Assembly: GCA_046294625.1 (NCBI GenBank)
Contig: JBKBKN010000002.1
Location: 62,001 to 126,000 of the forward strand
DNA length: 64,000 nt
Source of the DNA: JBKBKN01 sp046294625
Lineage (GTDB): Bacteria; Bacteroidota; Bacteroidia; M30B66
Reading direction: 5' to 3'
The notes beneath the pieces were generated by a model. It was not told where the DNA came from. It saw only the letters and a list, made by a program, of their open reading frames with translations, and did no database searches. Positions 16,948 to 25,432 of the stretch are shown here, in pieces. The position numbers and the translations under genes were made by a program. Numbering within the stretch: the stretch's first letter is position 1; every line of letters begins with the position of its first letter.

Positions 16948-18344
16948 GTCAGCAATAATAGTACTGCAAAAAAACCTACACTTATCACATTCCAGCCGAT
17001 CACCTTTTTGAGTGGAGCACTTTGTGGAAATACGGCATTTACTATTACAATATTTTGCAAGGAAATAGCATTTCCCAAAGCGCCGCCAATATGCAATAAC
17101 ACCATCACTTGCAAGAGATTGTCAGTGTAACCAAGTACCGTTTCAAAAGTTTGATGCAGCAAAAGATTACTCATCGTGAGACTCCCTGTGGTGAAACTGC
17201 CAAGAATACCAACAAAAGGAGAAATCCATATAATAAATGACTCAGACAAACCTGAATTTAAAATCAATTCAGATACTGGCTTTCGCATCATGCCCGAGAG
17301 AAAAACCAACAACAAAATGGTGACTAAAGTAATACCAGATTTCATGACACTTTTCGTAAAAATCTGCCCAAATGTTAGCATAGATTTTTTTTGAGACATT
17401 TTTAAGCTAAACCAAGCGAATGAGAACAACAAAATCAACAAACCCGGCTGATACGTGGCTACTTTTCGAATACCCGAAATTAGCTCCACATTGGCATAGC
17501 CAATAGCATGACGTGCAATAAACAAAACGATGACGAGCATTAGGTAAGGTTTGAAAAACTGTAACCAAAAAACGAGCTCAGGCTTCAAATCAGTCCAACG
17601 AGTACGAAAAAGCAGATAAATAATGAAGCCTGACAAACCTGCTATCACAGAAGGAAATTCAAGCGAATAATGTGACAACAAAAAGAGCATAGAAGCCGGT
17701 ATCAAACCGGCTAAAAGCCCAAACGGAATCAACTGCCATCTCAATTTCACTTTTTCTGGTTCAAGTATCGATGCCAAACCAATCAACCATAATGGCATGA
17801 TGAGCATCAAAGGAAAAAGTTTTACGCTCATTGCAGTGCTGAAAGGATGAGAAGTAGAAACTATATCTAATCCAATTTTGATGGGTGTGCCTAATGCACC
17901 ATAACAAACCGAAAGCGTGTTGGCCGAGAGCAATAGTACTACAGTGGACAATGGTTTGTAGCCTAAGCTTATCATAATCGGTGCTATGAGCAGAGCAGGT
18001 ACACCAAAGCCTGCCACACCTTCGAAAAAAGTGCATAAAAACCAAGCCATCAATAACAGAATATCGACTTGATCATAACGACTTTGCAAACGACTTGAAA
18101 ATTCTTTGAAATGACCTGTGTGTTCTAGTAATCGATAAAAACTTATAGACCCAATGATCAATAATGCTAATTCAAAAGTGATGAGTATTGCATTCGCAGC
18201 ATGCGAAGAAAGTTGGAAAGCTTCTTCCCCTGAAAAAAGAGTATGCACAATTACCATAGTAATCGATAAAACAAGACCCGGGAGCACTTTGTTAAACACA
18301 AAAACGCTGGCAACGAGAAAGATAAAAGCAAGCAACACGATCAT
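16935..18344 (-). CDS. L-lactate permease family transporter (LldP/LctP)
   Basis: 469 residues with about 12-13 hydrophobic segments. The sequence FFEGVAGFGVPALLIAPIMISLGYKPLSTVVLLLSANTLSVCYGALGTPIKIG is the conserved core of the LctP family, H+-coupled carriers of L-lactate, D-lactate or glycolate. It is somewhat shorter than the 500-560 residues common in Proteobacteria. No lactate dehydrogenase or lutABC gene is adjacent, so the substrate remains open. It lies 39 bp downstream of the LuxR-type regulator gene on the same strand and may be read with it... its own start codon is at 18344. The 3' end overlaps the helicase gene. Confidence 0.88.
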   Translation of the reverse strand: MIVLLAFIFLVASVFVFNKVLPGLVLSITMVIVHTLFSGEEAFQLSSHAANAILITFELALLIIGSISFYRLLEHTGHFKEFSSRLQSRYDQVDILLLMAWFLCTFFEGVAGFGVPALLIAPIMISLGYKPLSTVVLLLSANTLSVCYGALGTPIKIGLDIVSTSHPFSTAMSVKLFPLMLIMPLWLIGLASILEPEKVKLRWQLIPFGLLAGLIPASMLFLLSHYSLEFPSVIAGLSGFIIYLLFRTRWTDLKPELVFWLQFFKPYLMLVIVLFIARHAIGYANVELISGIRKVATYQPGLLILLFSFAWFSLKMSQKKSMLTFGQIFTKSVMKSGITLVTILLLVFLSGMMRKPVSELILNSGLSESFIIWISPFVGILGSFTTGSLTMSNLLLHQTFETVLGYTDNLLQVMVLLHIGGALGNAISLQNIVIVNAVFPQSAPLKKVIGWNVISVGFFAVLLLLTYLF

Positions 18345-18383
18345 GATAACCGATACAATTTTAGGCTAAAGATAGTGTGGCAT

Positions 18384-19046
18384 TTATTGTTGTAAAGCAC
18401 CATTTTCACCAAGGGCAAATCGCACAATTCCGGCTGTGTTGTTCACCCCAAGTTTATTCATGATGTTTTTTCGGTGCGTTTTCACCGTTAAGGGACTGAT
18501 AAACAAGAGTTCTGCAATCTCTTTATTTGATTTTCCTTCTGCGATATAGCTAATAATCTGTAATTCACGATCTGATATGTTCAACCCTTCACAGCTTGGT
18601 GTTGGTTCATGCATGCTATCGGGTTTTTCGGCGTGATGAATAATCGCATCTACCACCTTACCACAATAGAATTGCTCCCCAGCGTTCAAGAATCGGATTG
18701 CATCAAAGAATTCATCTTCACTACAATCGTGAAGCAAATAACCCTTCAAGCCCTGTTCACGTAGCCAGCGAGCATCTTCTGCTACAGTGTAGGATGTGAG
18801 TGCCATCACAGGTCTGCCTTCACGATTCTTACATAACTCATACACCAGTTGTTTGTCAAATCCGTAAGAATAAAAGTCAACAATTACCAAGTCATCATTA
18901 TTCTCTTTTTGCTTTTCAATAAGCTCCGTGGGCGTATCGACGGTGTAGACTATTTCATACCCAGGTGTCTTCCTGAAAATGGAACAAATCCCTTCTCTCA
19001 CGAGAAGATTATTAATCGCAATACCTATCCTGATGTTTGTTGTCAT
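18384..19046 (-). CDS. LuxR/NarL-type transcriptional regulator with degenerate receiver domain
   Basis: 220 residues. The N-terminal half has the receiver fold and keeps a candidate phospho-acceptor Asp57 (VIVDFYS). The acidic pair that binds Mg2+ is replaced by Asn12-Asn13 (GIAINNLLVREG), and the invariant lysine near the end is replaced by His106 (GYLLHD). The C-terminal LuxR helix-turn-helix (about 152-212, ISDRELQIISYIAEGKSNKEIA) is intact. Phosphorylation by a histidine kinase is therefore doubtful; it may act as a phosphorylation-independent switch. No kinase gene is nearby. Upstream are the -7-like element at 19056-19063 and a 23-bp palindrome at 19088-19110. The following gene in the same direction encodes a lactate permease family transporter, a possible target. 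Confidence 0.87.
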   Translation of the reverse strand: MTTNIRIGIAINNLLVREGICSIFRKTPGYEIVYTVDTPTELIEKQKENNDDLVIVDFYSYGFDKQLVYELCKNREGRPVMALTSYTVAEDARWLREQGLKGYLLHDCSEDEFFDAIRFLNAGEQFYCGKVVDAIIHHAEKPDSMHEPTPSCEGLNISDRELQIISYIAEGKSNKEIAELLFISPLTVKTHRKNIMNKLGVNNTAGIVRFALGENGALQQ

Positions 19047-19055
19047 TTAACGAAG

Positions 19056-19063
19056 CGAAAATA
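19056..19063 (-). promoter_or_regulatory. -7-like element of the orphan regulator gene
   Basis: Minus-strand TATTTTCG, one base from TAnnTTTG; the predicted transcript start is about 5 nt before the ATG at 19046. Confidence 0.4.
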
Positions 19064-19087
19064 CATAACAACTTGCAGCTTCACAAG

Positions 19088-19110
19088 TTATTTAGAAATA
19101 TTCTAAATAG
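19088..19110. promoter_or_regulatory. 23-bp Fur-like palindrome
   Basis: Left arm TTATTTAGAA (19088-19097), a 3-bp spacer ATA, and right arm TTCTAAATAG (19101-19110); the arms match at 9 of 10 positions. It lies between maf and the orphan LuxR-type gene, just upstream of the latter's promoter. The same 10-3-10 architecture recurs at 58778-58800 before an iron-uptake-type operon. Confidence 0.55.
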
Positions 19111-19127
19111 AGTTTTTAACACCCCAA

Positions 19128-19706
19128 TTAAGGTTTGAAGTTTCTTAATGCAGTGTAAAGCTCAAAAACCGGTAAGCCAACCACATTGTAAAATGAGCCA
19201 ATAATTCGCTCCACACCAATGAAACCAATCCATTCCTGAATACCATATGCACCTGCCTTATCAAACGGTTTGAAATGCTGGATGTAGTATTGAATTTCGT
19301 CATCGGAAATCTGTCTGAAATAAACTTCCGTAACTGCAAAGAAACTTTGGATATGCTCTCGGCTGCTTAAACTGCAAGCCGTGATTACTTCATGCTTTCT
19401 TCCTGAAATGGATTGCAACATTGCTGTTGCTTCAAGGGCATTTTCGGCTTTATTAAGCACATGGTCATCGAGCCAAACAATGGTGTCGGCAGTGAGGCAT
19501 ACCTGATTGTCTTGGAGCTGCTGTTGGGCTGTTCTGGCTTTGAGTTCGCTTAGAAATAATGGAATTTGTTCTCGCTTTAATTTATTAGAGAAATCTTCAT
19601 TGACATCAATTTTCATCACTTTGAAATCAACACCTAATTCGCGGAGCAATTGTTGTCGCCTTGGAGATTTTGAGGCCAGTAGGAGTTCAAAAGGTAATTG
19701 AATCAT
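19128..19706 (-). CDS. maf: Maf-family nucleoside triphosphate pyrophosphatase
   Basis: 192 residues from ATG 19706. The frame reaches a TTG at 19733, but that would overlap the upstream UbiA gene; the ATG gives the family's typical start, FELLLASKSPRRQQLL, with the phosphate-binding SxSPRR motif. Other conserved parts are LTADTIVWLDD (the metal-binding aspartate) and KAGAYGIQEWIGFIGVERIIGSFYNVVGLPV. Maf enzymes hydrolyse non-canonical or pyrimidine NTPs such as dTTP and UTP to the monophosphate and affect septum formation. It follows the UbiA-family gene by 11 bp and is probably cotranscribed with it. Confidence 0.93.
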   Translation of the reverse strand: MIQLPFELLLASKSPRRQQLLRELGVDFKVMKIDVNEDFSNKLKREQIPLFLSELKARTAQQQLQDNQVCLTADTIVWLDDHVLNKAENALEATAMLQSISGRKHEVITACSLSSREHIQSFFAVTEVYFRQISDDEIQYYIQHFKPFDKAGAYGIQEWIGFIGVERIIGSFYNVVGLPVFELYTALRNFKP

Positions 19707-19717
19707 TGTTTTATTGC

Positions 19718-20728
19718 TTAAATCGTAGCCCAAATAACCGTCATAGAAATGACACCACTAAGAATAATGAGCTTACAAATCAAACTCATTTTGCTGAAAT
19801 CGGATTTTTGTTGCGCATTATTGGCCAAAAAAAACAAATAAACCAGGGGGATTTGAACAAAAACAAGTAGATAGTAAAATAAAACCTTTAACTTGTAGGT
19901 ATCTAACAGCATTTGCTGCACAAAACCAAGAAGAATAACTGAAATTCCAATAAGAGCCATTAAAATAAACCTTGTATTTCTCAACCCGACAGAAATCGGT
20001 AATGTGCGCATACCTGCTTGATAGTCTCCCTTGGTGTCTTCGCTGTCTTTGATAATTTCTCTAATCATATTCATCAGGAATGCAAAAATGGCATAACCCA
20101 TCACAAACAGGGCAATAATCATCATCATCCGCGAACCTGCACCAGATTCTACTCCATTAATGAGCTGCACCAACGATAGACCACCAAAACTAAATTCATA
20201 TAAAACCACCGTGAGTGGAACCAGTGCTGCCAACCCTGCAATGATAATATTGCCCACCAACATTTGTCTTTTGAAATGGGTGGAGTAAAACCATAATGAA
20301 ACAATGCTGAAAAGCTGGATGAAAATCAACTGATACTTGCCGCTTTTGAAGCATAAATACCCTGCTAGTAGAACTGCTATGCTGTTTAGCACAATATGCA
20401 TACCCATAGCAGCTCTGCGTTTGATGGTTTTCCCTACAATCAATCGATCTGGTTTGTTAATCCGATCTGGTTTAGTATCAAAATAATCATTAATTACATA
20501 GCCCGCGGCTGCTATAAAAACTGTTGATATAACCAGCAGCACAAAGTCAAAATGACTCATGAGCAACTGTGGCTGAATAAAGTAAATGTTGTTTAATCTA
20601 AGGGTTACGTTTACTTTTTCTAAAATGGGCTCAATGATACCATAGCGAATAAAAATCTGGGTAAGTGCAATAATGACCAAATTCAATACCCTGAATAAAC
20701 GAAACAACTCTAGAAACAAGTTTGCCAT
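19718..20728 (-). CDS. UbiA-family prenyltransferase (geranylgeranylglycerol-phosphate geranylgeranyltransferase-like)
   Basis: 336 residues from ATG 20728. The frame is open to 20824, but a perfect promoter element TACATTTG (20733-20740) lies immediately before ATG 20728, so the longer form cannot come from that transcript. Eight to nine membrane segments are expected. The first Asp-rich motif is in VINDYFDTKPDRINKPDRLIVG, and the second in REIIKDSEDTKGDYQAGMRTLPI; both bind Mg2+-prenyl diphosphate. It belongs to the UbiA group common in Bacteroidota, annotated by similarity to the archaeal digeranylgeranylglyceryl phosphate synthase; the in vivo acceptor is unknown. Cotranscribed with maf. 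Confidence 0.85.
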   Translation of the reverse strand: MANLFLELFRLFRVLNLVIIALTQIFIRYGIIEPILEKVNVTLRLNNIYFIQPQLLMSHFDFVLLVISTVFIAAAGYVINDYFDTKPDRINKPDRLIVGKTIKRRAAMGMHIVLNSIAVLLAGYLCFKSGKYQLIFIQLFSIVSLWFYSTHFKRQMLVGNIIIAGLAALVPLTVVLYEFSFGGLSLVQLINGVESGAGSRMMMIIALFVMGYAIFAFLMNMIREIIKDSEDTKGDYQAGMRTLPISVGLRNTRFILMALIGISVILLGFVQQMLLDTYKLKVLFYYLLVFVQIPLVYLFFLANNAQQKSDFSKMSLICKLIILSGVISMTVIWATI

Positions 20729-20732
20729 GTTG

Positions 20733-20740
20733 CAAATGTA
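20733..20740 (-). promoter_or_regulatory. -7 promoter element of the UbiA gene
   Basis: Minus-strand TACATTTG, identical to the divIC element. The A of the ATG is the fifth base after its G, predicting a leaderless message and fixing the start codon. Confidence 0.65.
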
Positions 20741-20860
20741 ATTGAAAATGAAGATGGAAAAAGAAAGCCTTACCGGATGCAACGAAGCAAACCAATGAGC
20801 AAGCATTCCGTATGTCCAGCTCATGAAATGATGTTAACAAATAGATTTGCGCAGATGGGT

Positions 20861-21931
20861 CTACTTTTTCAAATACAAATCCACAATCACGGGAAGGTGA
20901 TCACTAAATCCACCCTGATATTTATTGCCATCGTAGGTGCTGAAGGGTTTTTCGGTTTCCGGTTTGCGTTTACCTTTTTGCAATAAGAAAGGTTCTCGAT
21001 AAGCTCTAGCCTGATTGAAATGCGTGTAAGTCCTGTCCTTACCGTCTAATAAACTACCTGACACAATGAAATGATCTAAAAATCCCCATTGGTTCCTAAA
21101 ATTATAGGTACCAGCGCCTTCTTTCATTTGCCAACCCATCAGATTGTATAGCTGACCCGGTCTGCGCTCCGCCGCTGAGTCAATATTGGCTTGAAGGGTT
21201 TCGCGCACACTACGATTGTCGGGATAATCGTTGAAATCGCCCATGATTAATATGTGTGACCTTGGCGCCTGTAAAAACAAGGAATCTACTACCCTTCTTA
21301 AATTTTGCGCAGCCGTAATCCGCTTAAATTCACTACCTTCTTCTCCACCCACGCGCGATGACCAATGGTTTACAAACACATGAAGATGTTCACCACTAGG
21401 CAATTTCCCTTTGGTATAAAGAATATCTCTTGTGTTGCGCTCACTATTGGGTGAAGATAACACTACAGGATAAGCGTTGAATTTTTCTGGTTTAAAGGTG
21501 CTTTTTCTGTAGAGCAAAGCTACATCTATGCCGCGTGGGTCAGGACTATCGAAATGAATGATGAAATAGTCATATTCCTTGAGTTTGGTGCGTTGCAATA
21601 AAAAAGTCAGCACTTTTTGATTTTCCACTTCGCAAAGCCCGATGAGATCGGGTAGCCTGTCCTGTCCCACATGCTCAATCACTTTAGTCAGTTGGTTCAG
21701 CTTGTGCGACAAGCGCTCATCTGTCCAATTTTTCTTGCCGTCGGGTAAAAAGTCATTGTCATTTTTAGTAGGGTCGTCAAGCGTATCGAACAGATTTTCG
21801 ACATTGTAGAACATCACCCTGAAGAAATCACCTTTAGACGATGTTCGGGCTTGTGTTATTTTCTTCGAACAGGCATAAATCAGCACAGTTGTGCCTGCAA
21901 TCAACAAAAAGAGCTTGAGATACTTTTTCAT
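20861..21931 (-). CDS. Endonuclease/exonuclease/phosphatase-family lipoprotein
   Basis: 356 residues. The signal peptide MKKYLKLFLLIAGTTVLIYAC ends at lipobox Cys21, so the protein is anchored at the cell envelope. The EEP fold (DNase I/exonuclease III/sphingomyelinase type) is shown by MFYNVENLFDTLDDP at the start, GLCEVENQKV (metal-binding Glu), HVFVNHWSSRVGG, ILIMGDFNDYPDN (the catalytic GDFN) and the closing GGFSDHLPVIVDL (catalytic Asp-His). It could be an extracytoplasmic nuclease or a phosphodiesterase. Its start overlaps the hemB stop by 4 bp, so the two are translationally coupled, although no functional link is evident. Confidence 0.9.
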   Translation of the reverse strand: MKKYLKLFLLIAGTTVLIYACSKKITQARTSSKGDFFRVMFYNVENLFDTLDDPTKNDNDFLPDGKKNWTDERLSHKLNQLTKVIEHVGQDRLPDLIGLCEVENQKVLTFLLQRTKLKEYDYFIIHFDSPDPRGIDVALLYRKSTFKPEKFNAYPVVLSSPNSERNTRDILYTKGKLPSGEHLHVFVNHWSSRVGGEEGSEFKRITAAQNLRRVVDSLFLQAPRSHILIMGDFNDYPDNRSVRETLQANIDSAAERRPGQLYNLMGWQMKEGAGTYNFRNQWGFLDHFIVSGSLLDGKDRTYTHFNQARAYREPFLLQKGKRKPETEKPFSTYDGNKYQGGFSDHLPVIVDLYLKK

Positions 21932-22905
21932 TTTTCAGCGTAGTGTAATGCAAAATCTTTGGCAAAATAGCTGAGAATGATGTCGGCTCCTGACCTTTTA
22001 ATGGAAGTTAACACTTCCAGCACTGCTTTTCGTTCATCTATCCAGCCATTCATGGCCGATGCTTTGATCATGCTATACTCTCCGCTTACATTGTAGGCCG
22101 ATATTGGCAAATGCGAATGTTGCTTCAAATCGCTGATGATATCTAAATAGGCCATGGCTGGCTTTACCATAAGAAAATCAGCCCCTTCCATAACATCTAA
22201 TTCGGCTTCGCGCAATGCCTCACGACGATTGGCAGGGTGCATTTGATAACTTAGCTTGTCGCCAAACTTCGGTGTAGAGGCTAATGCATCACGAAAAGGC
22301 CCATAGAAACAGCTAGCATATTTTGCGGTGTAAGCCATGATAGACACTTCGGTAAAACCATGGTTATCTAACACCCTTCGAATATATGCCACACGTCCGT
22401 CCATCATATCGCTCGGACCAACAATATCTGCTCCGGCTTTAGCTTGTGCCAAGGCCATTTTACCTAGAATCTCCAAAGTTTCGTCGTTAAGAATTTTTCC
22501 TTCCCGCACCAACCCATCATGTCCATCGCTGCTGTATGGATCCATGGCCACATCGGTCATCAGGCATGCTTCGGGAAAAGCTATTTTTAGCTCACGTAAT
22601 GCCTGATGATAAAAATTATTGTCGATACAACCATAGCTTGCGGTTTGATCTTTCAACTCTTCATCAACCACCGGAAAAATTACGAATTGTTGAAGGCCGG
22701 CTTGCATGCATTGCTCAATTTCCTTTTTTATGACCTCCAATCCCATTCTCGAAATACCCGGCATAGATGCTATGGGTATCTGAGCTTGGGCATCGGGCAA
22801 TAAAAACAGAGGGTACATTAAATCGTGCACCCCAACATGGGTTTCTTGCACCATGGCTCGAATGGCGGCACTCTTTCTGTTTCTTCTTGGACGTTCGGTA
22901 ATCAT
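21928..22905 (-). CDS. hemB: Delta-aminolevulinic acid dehydratase (porphobilinogen synthase)
   Basis: 325 residues from ATG 22905; a TTG nine bases upstream at 22914 is also in frame. It condenses two 5-aminolevulinate molecules to porphobilinogen in heme synthesis. The Schiff-base lysine is Lys248 in FLMVKPAMAY and the second conserved lysine Lys195 in AYTAKYAS. The metal-site segment reads DVAMDPYSSDGHDG: the three cysteines of zinc-type enzymes are replaced by Ala, Asp and Asp, so this is a Mg2+-type enzyme. The promoter element TAATTTCG stands at 22925-22932. The downstream EEP lipoprotein gene is coupled by a 4-bp overlap. Confidence 0.96.
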   Translation of the reverse strand: MITERPRRNRKSAAIRAMVQETHVGVHDLMYPLFLLPDAQAQIPIASMPGISRMGLEVIKKEIEQCMQAGLQQFVIFPVVDEELKDQTASYGCIDNNFYHQALRELKIAFPEACLMTDVAMDPYSSDGHDGLVREGKILNDETLEILGKMALAQAKAGADIVGPSDMMDGRVAYIRRVLDNHGFTEVSIMAYTAKYASCFYGPFRDALASTPKFGDKLSYQMHPANRREALREAELDVMEGADFLMVKPAMAYLDIISDLKQHSHLPISAYNVSGEYSMIKASAMNGWIDERKAVLEVLTSIKRSGADIILSYFAKDFALHYAEK

Positions 22906-22924
22906 TCGCTTCAAATTTTCGGTG

Positions 22925-22932
22925 CGAAATTA
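22925..22932 (-). promoter_or_regulatory. -7-like promoter element of hemB
   Basis: Minus-strand TAATTTCG, the same octamer found at 5027-5034. The predicted leader to the ATG at 22905 is about 15 nt. Confidence 0.4.
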
Positions 22933-23040
22933 ACTTAAAAAATCCAAGCGATTTATGCTCACTCCTTCGAATAGTTTACTTTAAGATTTCCATTCTTAAC
23001 AATGATTCGCTTCTCCATTCATTTGTGTGATATAAGCGCT

Positions 23041-23819
23041 TCATCTATCCTCATGCACTTTCGACTTACGAAAATCTACGTTATGCGAAATAGAAATCTG
23101 CAGGGTATGGTTGTTTTCATAATGAATAACATCTCCCTTGAAAATCAATTGATCTATGTATCCAGCCGGATATGAGTGGCCGGAAGCAATTGATATCCTA
23201 AGGCAATATACAGCCTGTTCTGATCAAAAATATTCCTTTGTGCATTGGAACCAAACGACGCGAAAGCTTCATCATAACATCTTATGAAAACTGCATCTTT
23301 TTGTAACTCTTTTTTGTTCAAGGGCAAAGTCACTGAAAGCATGTAGCGCATTCGGTTGGTGTAATTCACTTTATCAATATTTATTGAACCATTTTCATCC
23401 ACTTTGTAGGTATCTGTGAATCGATGTTCCAATCGGTAGCGATGCGACAAATAGATTCGTCCAAAATTTTGTTTAAGCAATACGGTTTGCCATATTCTAT
23501 TTTCGTGATAGGGATTGAGGCAATGTTGTTCGCCATACGGATAAGTGGTGATAGAACCATAGCCTACCGATACAATCGCATTGTCGCGTAAATGATAATC
23601 TACTCCTAATCTTAAAAGAGACTGTTGCCATTTTTCAATCCATTGATTTCTTCGCCATTGATATTCGGTATGAATACTTATTTTATCCGATATCCGGTGA
23701 TTGCCAAAATACATATACCAACCATCATGATTCACACTTTCTATTCTTTGCTGTGCTTCAACTATGTTCAGCTTGACGGACAACAAAATCAATATGATTA
23801 TCTTAATTGCTCTCATCAT
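23041..23819 (-). pseudogene. DUF2490 outer-membrane-type protein, broken by a frameshift near its C-terminus
   Basis: The first frame (23819 to 23154) encodes 221 residues: a signal peptide ending VEAQQ and then the DUF2490 pattern HDGWYMYFGNHRISDKISIHTEYQWR with repeated amphipathic strands, as in outer-membrane beta-barrels. It stops abruptly at TAG just after LLPATHIRLDT. The expected C-terminus continues without interruption in another frame, GYIDQLIFKGDVIHYENN and onward, to a TGA at 23041, adding about 39 residues. One missing base near 23158-23170 would explain it. It is coupled to sulP by a 4-bp ATGA overlap and is the last gene of the DAB operon. It could be a true recent mutation or a sequencing or assembly error. 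Confidence 0.75.
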
Positions 23820-25405
23820 GCTTTTTTTCTTACTCTGGTGGCCAAAGGGTGTTTTGACAAGGGCTTATGAAGCTCTAAGCCGACTAAACTTACTTCTTTT
23901 TGCTGCTCTTTCATTTCAAAATCATAATGGTGTACGAAATTCATGAAAGAATGATCGATCAGTTTTGCATTTTTAAAATCCAACACCACCTTGTTATTAC
24001 TTGAATAGGTAGATAACATTTTTTTAAAGGCAATGAGATTAGAAAATACTGCTACACCTTTGATATATATGGTGGTCACTTCGGCGGCATTATCTATAGT
24101 GTATTGTGCTTTAAATAAAGATGTTAATGTAGCACCATTGATGAGATGAAAGATGATTTTTACAGTGATCCCTGCAAATATTCCGAGCAATAAATCTTCG
24201 GCTAGTGTAACCACAATCGTAGTGAGAAAGATAAACAGTTGTTCCTTGCCGATATAATAGGTATGAATGAATTCCCTTGGCGCTGCAAGTCTGTAACCTG
24301 CATAAATGAGCATGGCAGCTAAAGCCGAATTAGGAATTAACTCTATGTAAGGAATCAGAAATATCATAGCCAATAGCAAAAACAAACCATGAAAAAAATT
24401 AGACCATTTGCTCTTAGCGCCAAAACCGATGTTGGAAGAGCTGCGCACCACTTCTGAAATCATGGGTAGTCCGCCTAGCAGTCCAGCTAGAAAATTACCT
24501 GCTCCCTGCCCGATTAAGTCTCCGTTATAATTTGATTGTCTTTTTTCAGGATCTAAGCTATCCACTGCCTTCACAGTAAGCAGCGATTCCAGCGAGCTCA
24601 CAAATAAAAACATGAATACATATTTCCAAAAAACAAAAGTGTCAATAGCAGAGAAATCGGCATTGAAAGTAAGGTTTCCCCAAAAATCACCAATAGATAC
24701 CAGCGAATAATTGGGTTCTGTTTGCTTAAAATGCCAGAATATGGTCAGCGGAATCGCCACCAGAAGCACAATCATCGGGGCAGGTACTTTCTTCAGCATT
24801 TGAATTTTCAATAAAGGGAAAACAAACATGATGATCAACGAAATAATACCTATTGCCGCAATATGCCAATGTGCATGAAGGATAAATTTTGGAATATCCA
24901 TGAATAGCTCAATAGGTCCTTCCCCCTTATAAATCGTAGGGTCATCGCCCAACAAAACAGGGATTTGCTTGGCAATGATGATGATGCCTATCGCAGCCAA
25001 CATGCCATGAACGGCAGAATGTGGAAAAAAATCGCTGAGCGAACCAAATTTCAAAAAACCAAATGCAATTTGGATAACAGACATTACCAGCACCACGGCA
25101 CAAGCCACCTTCCACCCCTGTTCATCACCTCCAAAGTCCATCACTGCCCCTGCAGCAATGGTTATCAGGCCAGCAGCCGGCCCTTTGATGCTCAATTCCG
25201 ATACTTTGAAAAAAACGGTAGTCAAGCCACCCACCATTGCAGTTAATACCCCCATAGAAGCGGGAAAACCACTGGCTTTCGCTATCCCCAAACTAAGGGG
25301 TAAAGCAAGAAGGAAAACTAAAAAACCAGATACCATGTCGTTCTTCCAATATTTGCGTAGCATCTGGAGAGCGGTCAATTTTGATGATTGAATATTTTTC
25401 TTCAT
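23816..25405 (-). CDS. SulP-family anion transporter with STAS domain, likely bicarbonate importer
   Basis: 529 residues. Ten to twelve membrane segments lead from FLVFLLALPLSLGIAKASGFPASMGVLTAMVGG (a SulP signature) to about residue 410; a short STAS domain (about 430-520, with VVLDFKNAKLIDHSFM) closes the protein. SulP carriers move sulfate, bicarbonate or other anions. Its position directly after dabA and dabB (27 bp from dabB) favours bicarbonate, as in BicA-type carriers and in many DAB operons; sulfate cannot be excluded, since a sulfur-oxidation island lies elsewhere in the window. It overlaps the DUF2490 gene by 4 bp. Confidence 0.9.
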   Translation of the reverse strand: MKKNIQSSKLTALQMLRKYWKNDMVSGFLVFLLALPLSLGIAKASGFPASMGVLTAMVGGLTTVFFKVSELSIKGPAAGLITIAAGAVMDFGGDEQGWKVACAVVLVMSVIQIAFGFLKFGSLSDFFPHSAVHGMLAAIGIIIIAKQIPVLLGDDPTIYKGEGPIELFMDIPKFILHAHWHIAAIGIISLIIMFVFPLLKIQMLKKVPAPMIVLLVAIPLTIFWHFKQTEPNYSLVSIGDFWGNLTFNADFSAIDTFVFWKYVFMFLFVSSLESLLTVKAVDSLDPEKRQSNYNGDLIGQGAGNFLAGLLGGLPMISEVVRSSSNIGFGAKSKWSNFFHGLFLLLAMIFLIPYIELIPNSALAAMLIYAGYRLAAPREFIHTYYIGKEQLFIFLTTIVVTLAEDLLLGIFAGITVKIIFHLINGATLTSLFKAQYTIDNAAEVTTIYIKGVAVFSNLIAFKKMLSTYSSNNKVVLDFKNAKLIDHSFMNFVHHYDFEMKEQQKEVSLVGLELHKPLSKHPLATRVRKKA

Positions 25406-25432
25406 TTTAATTAATGTTTGATCATAAATTGA

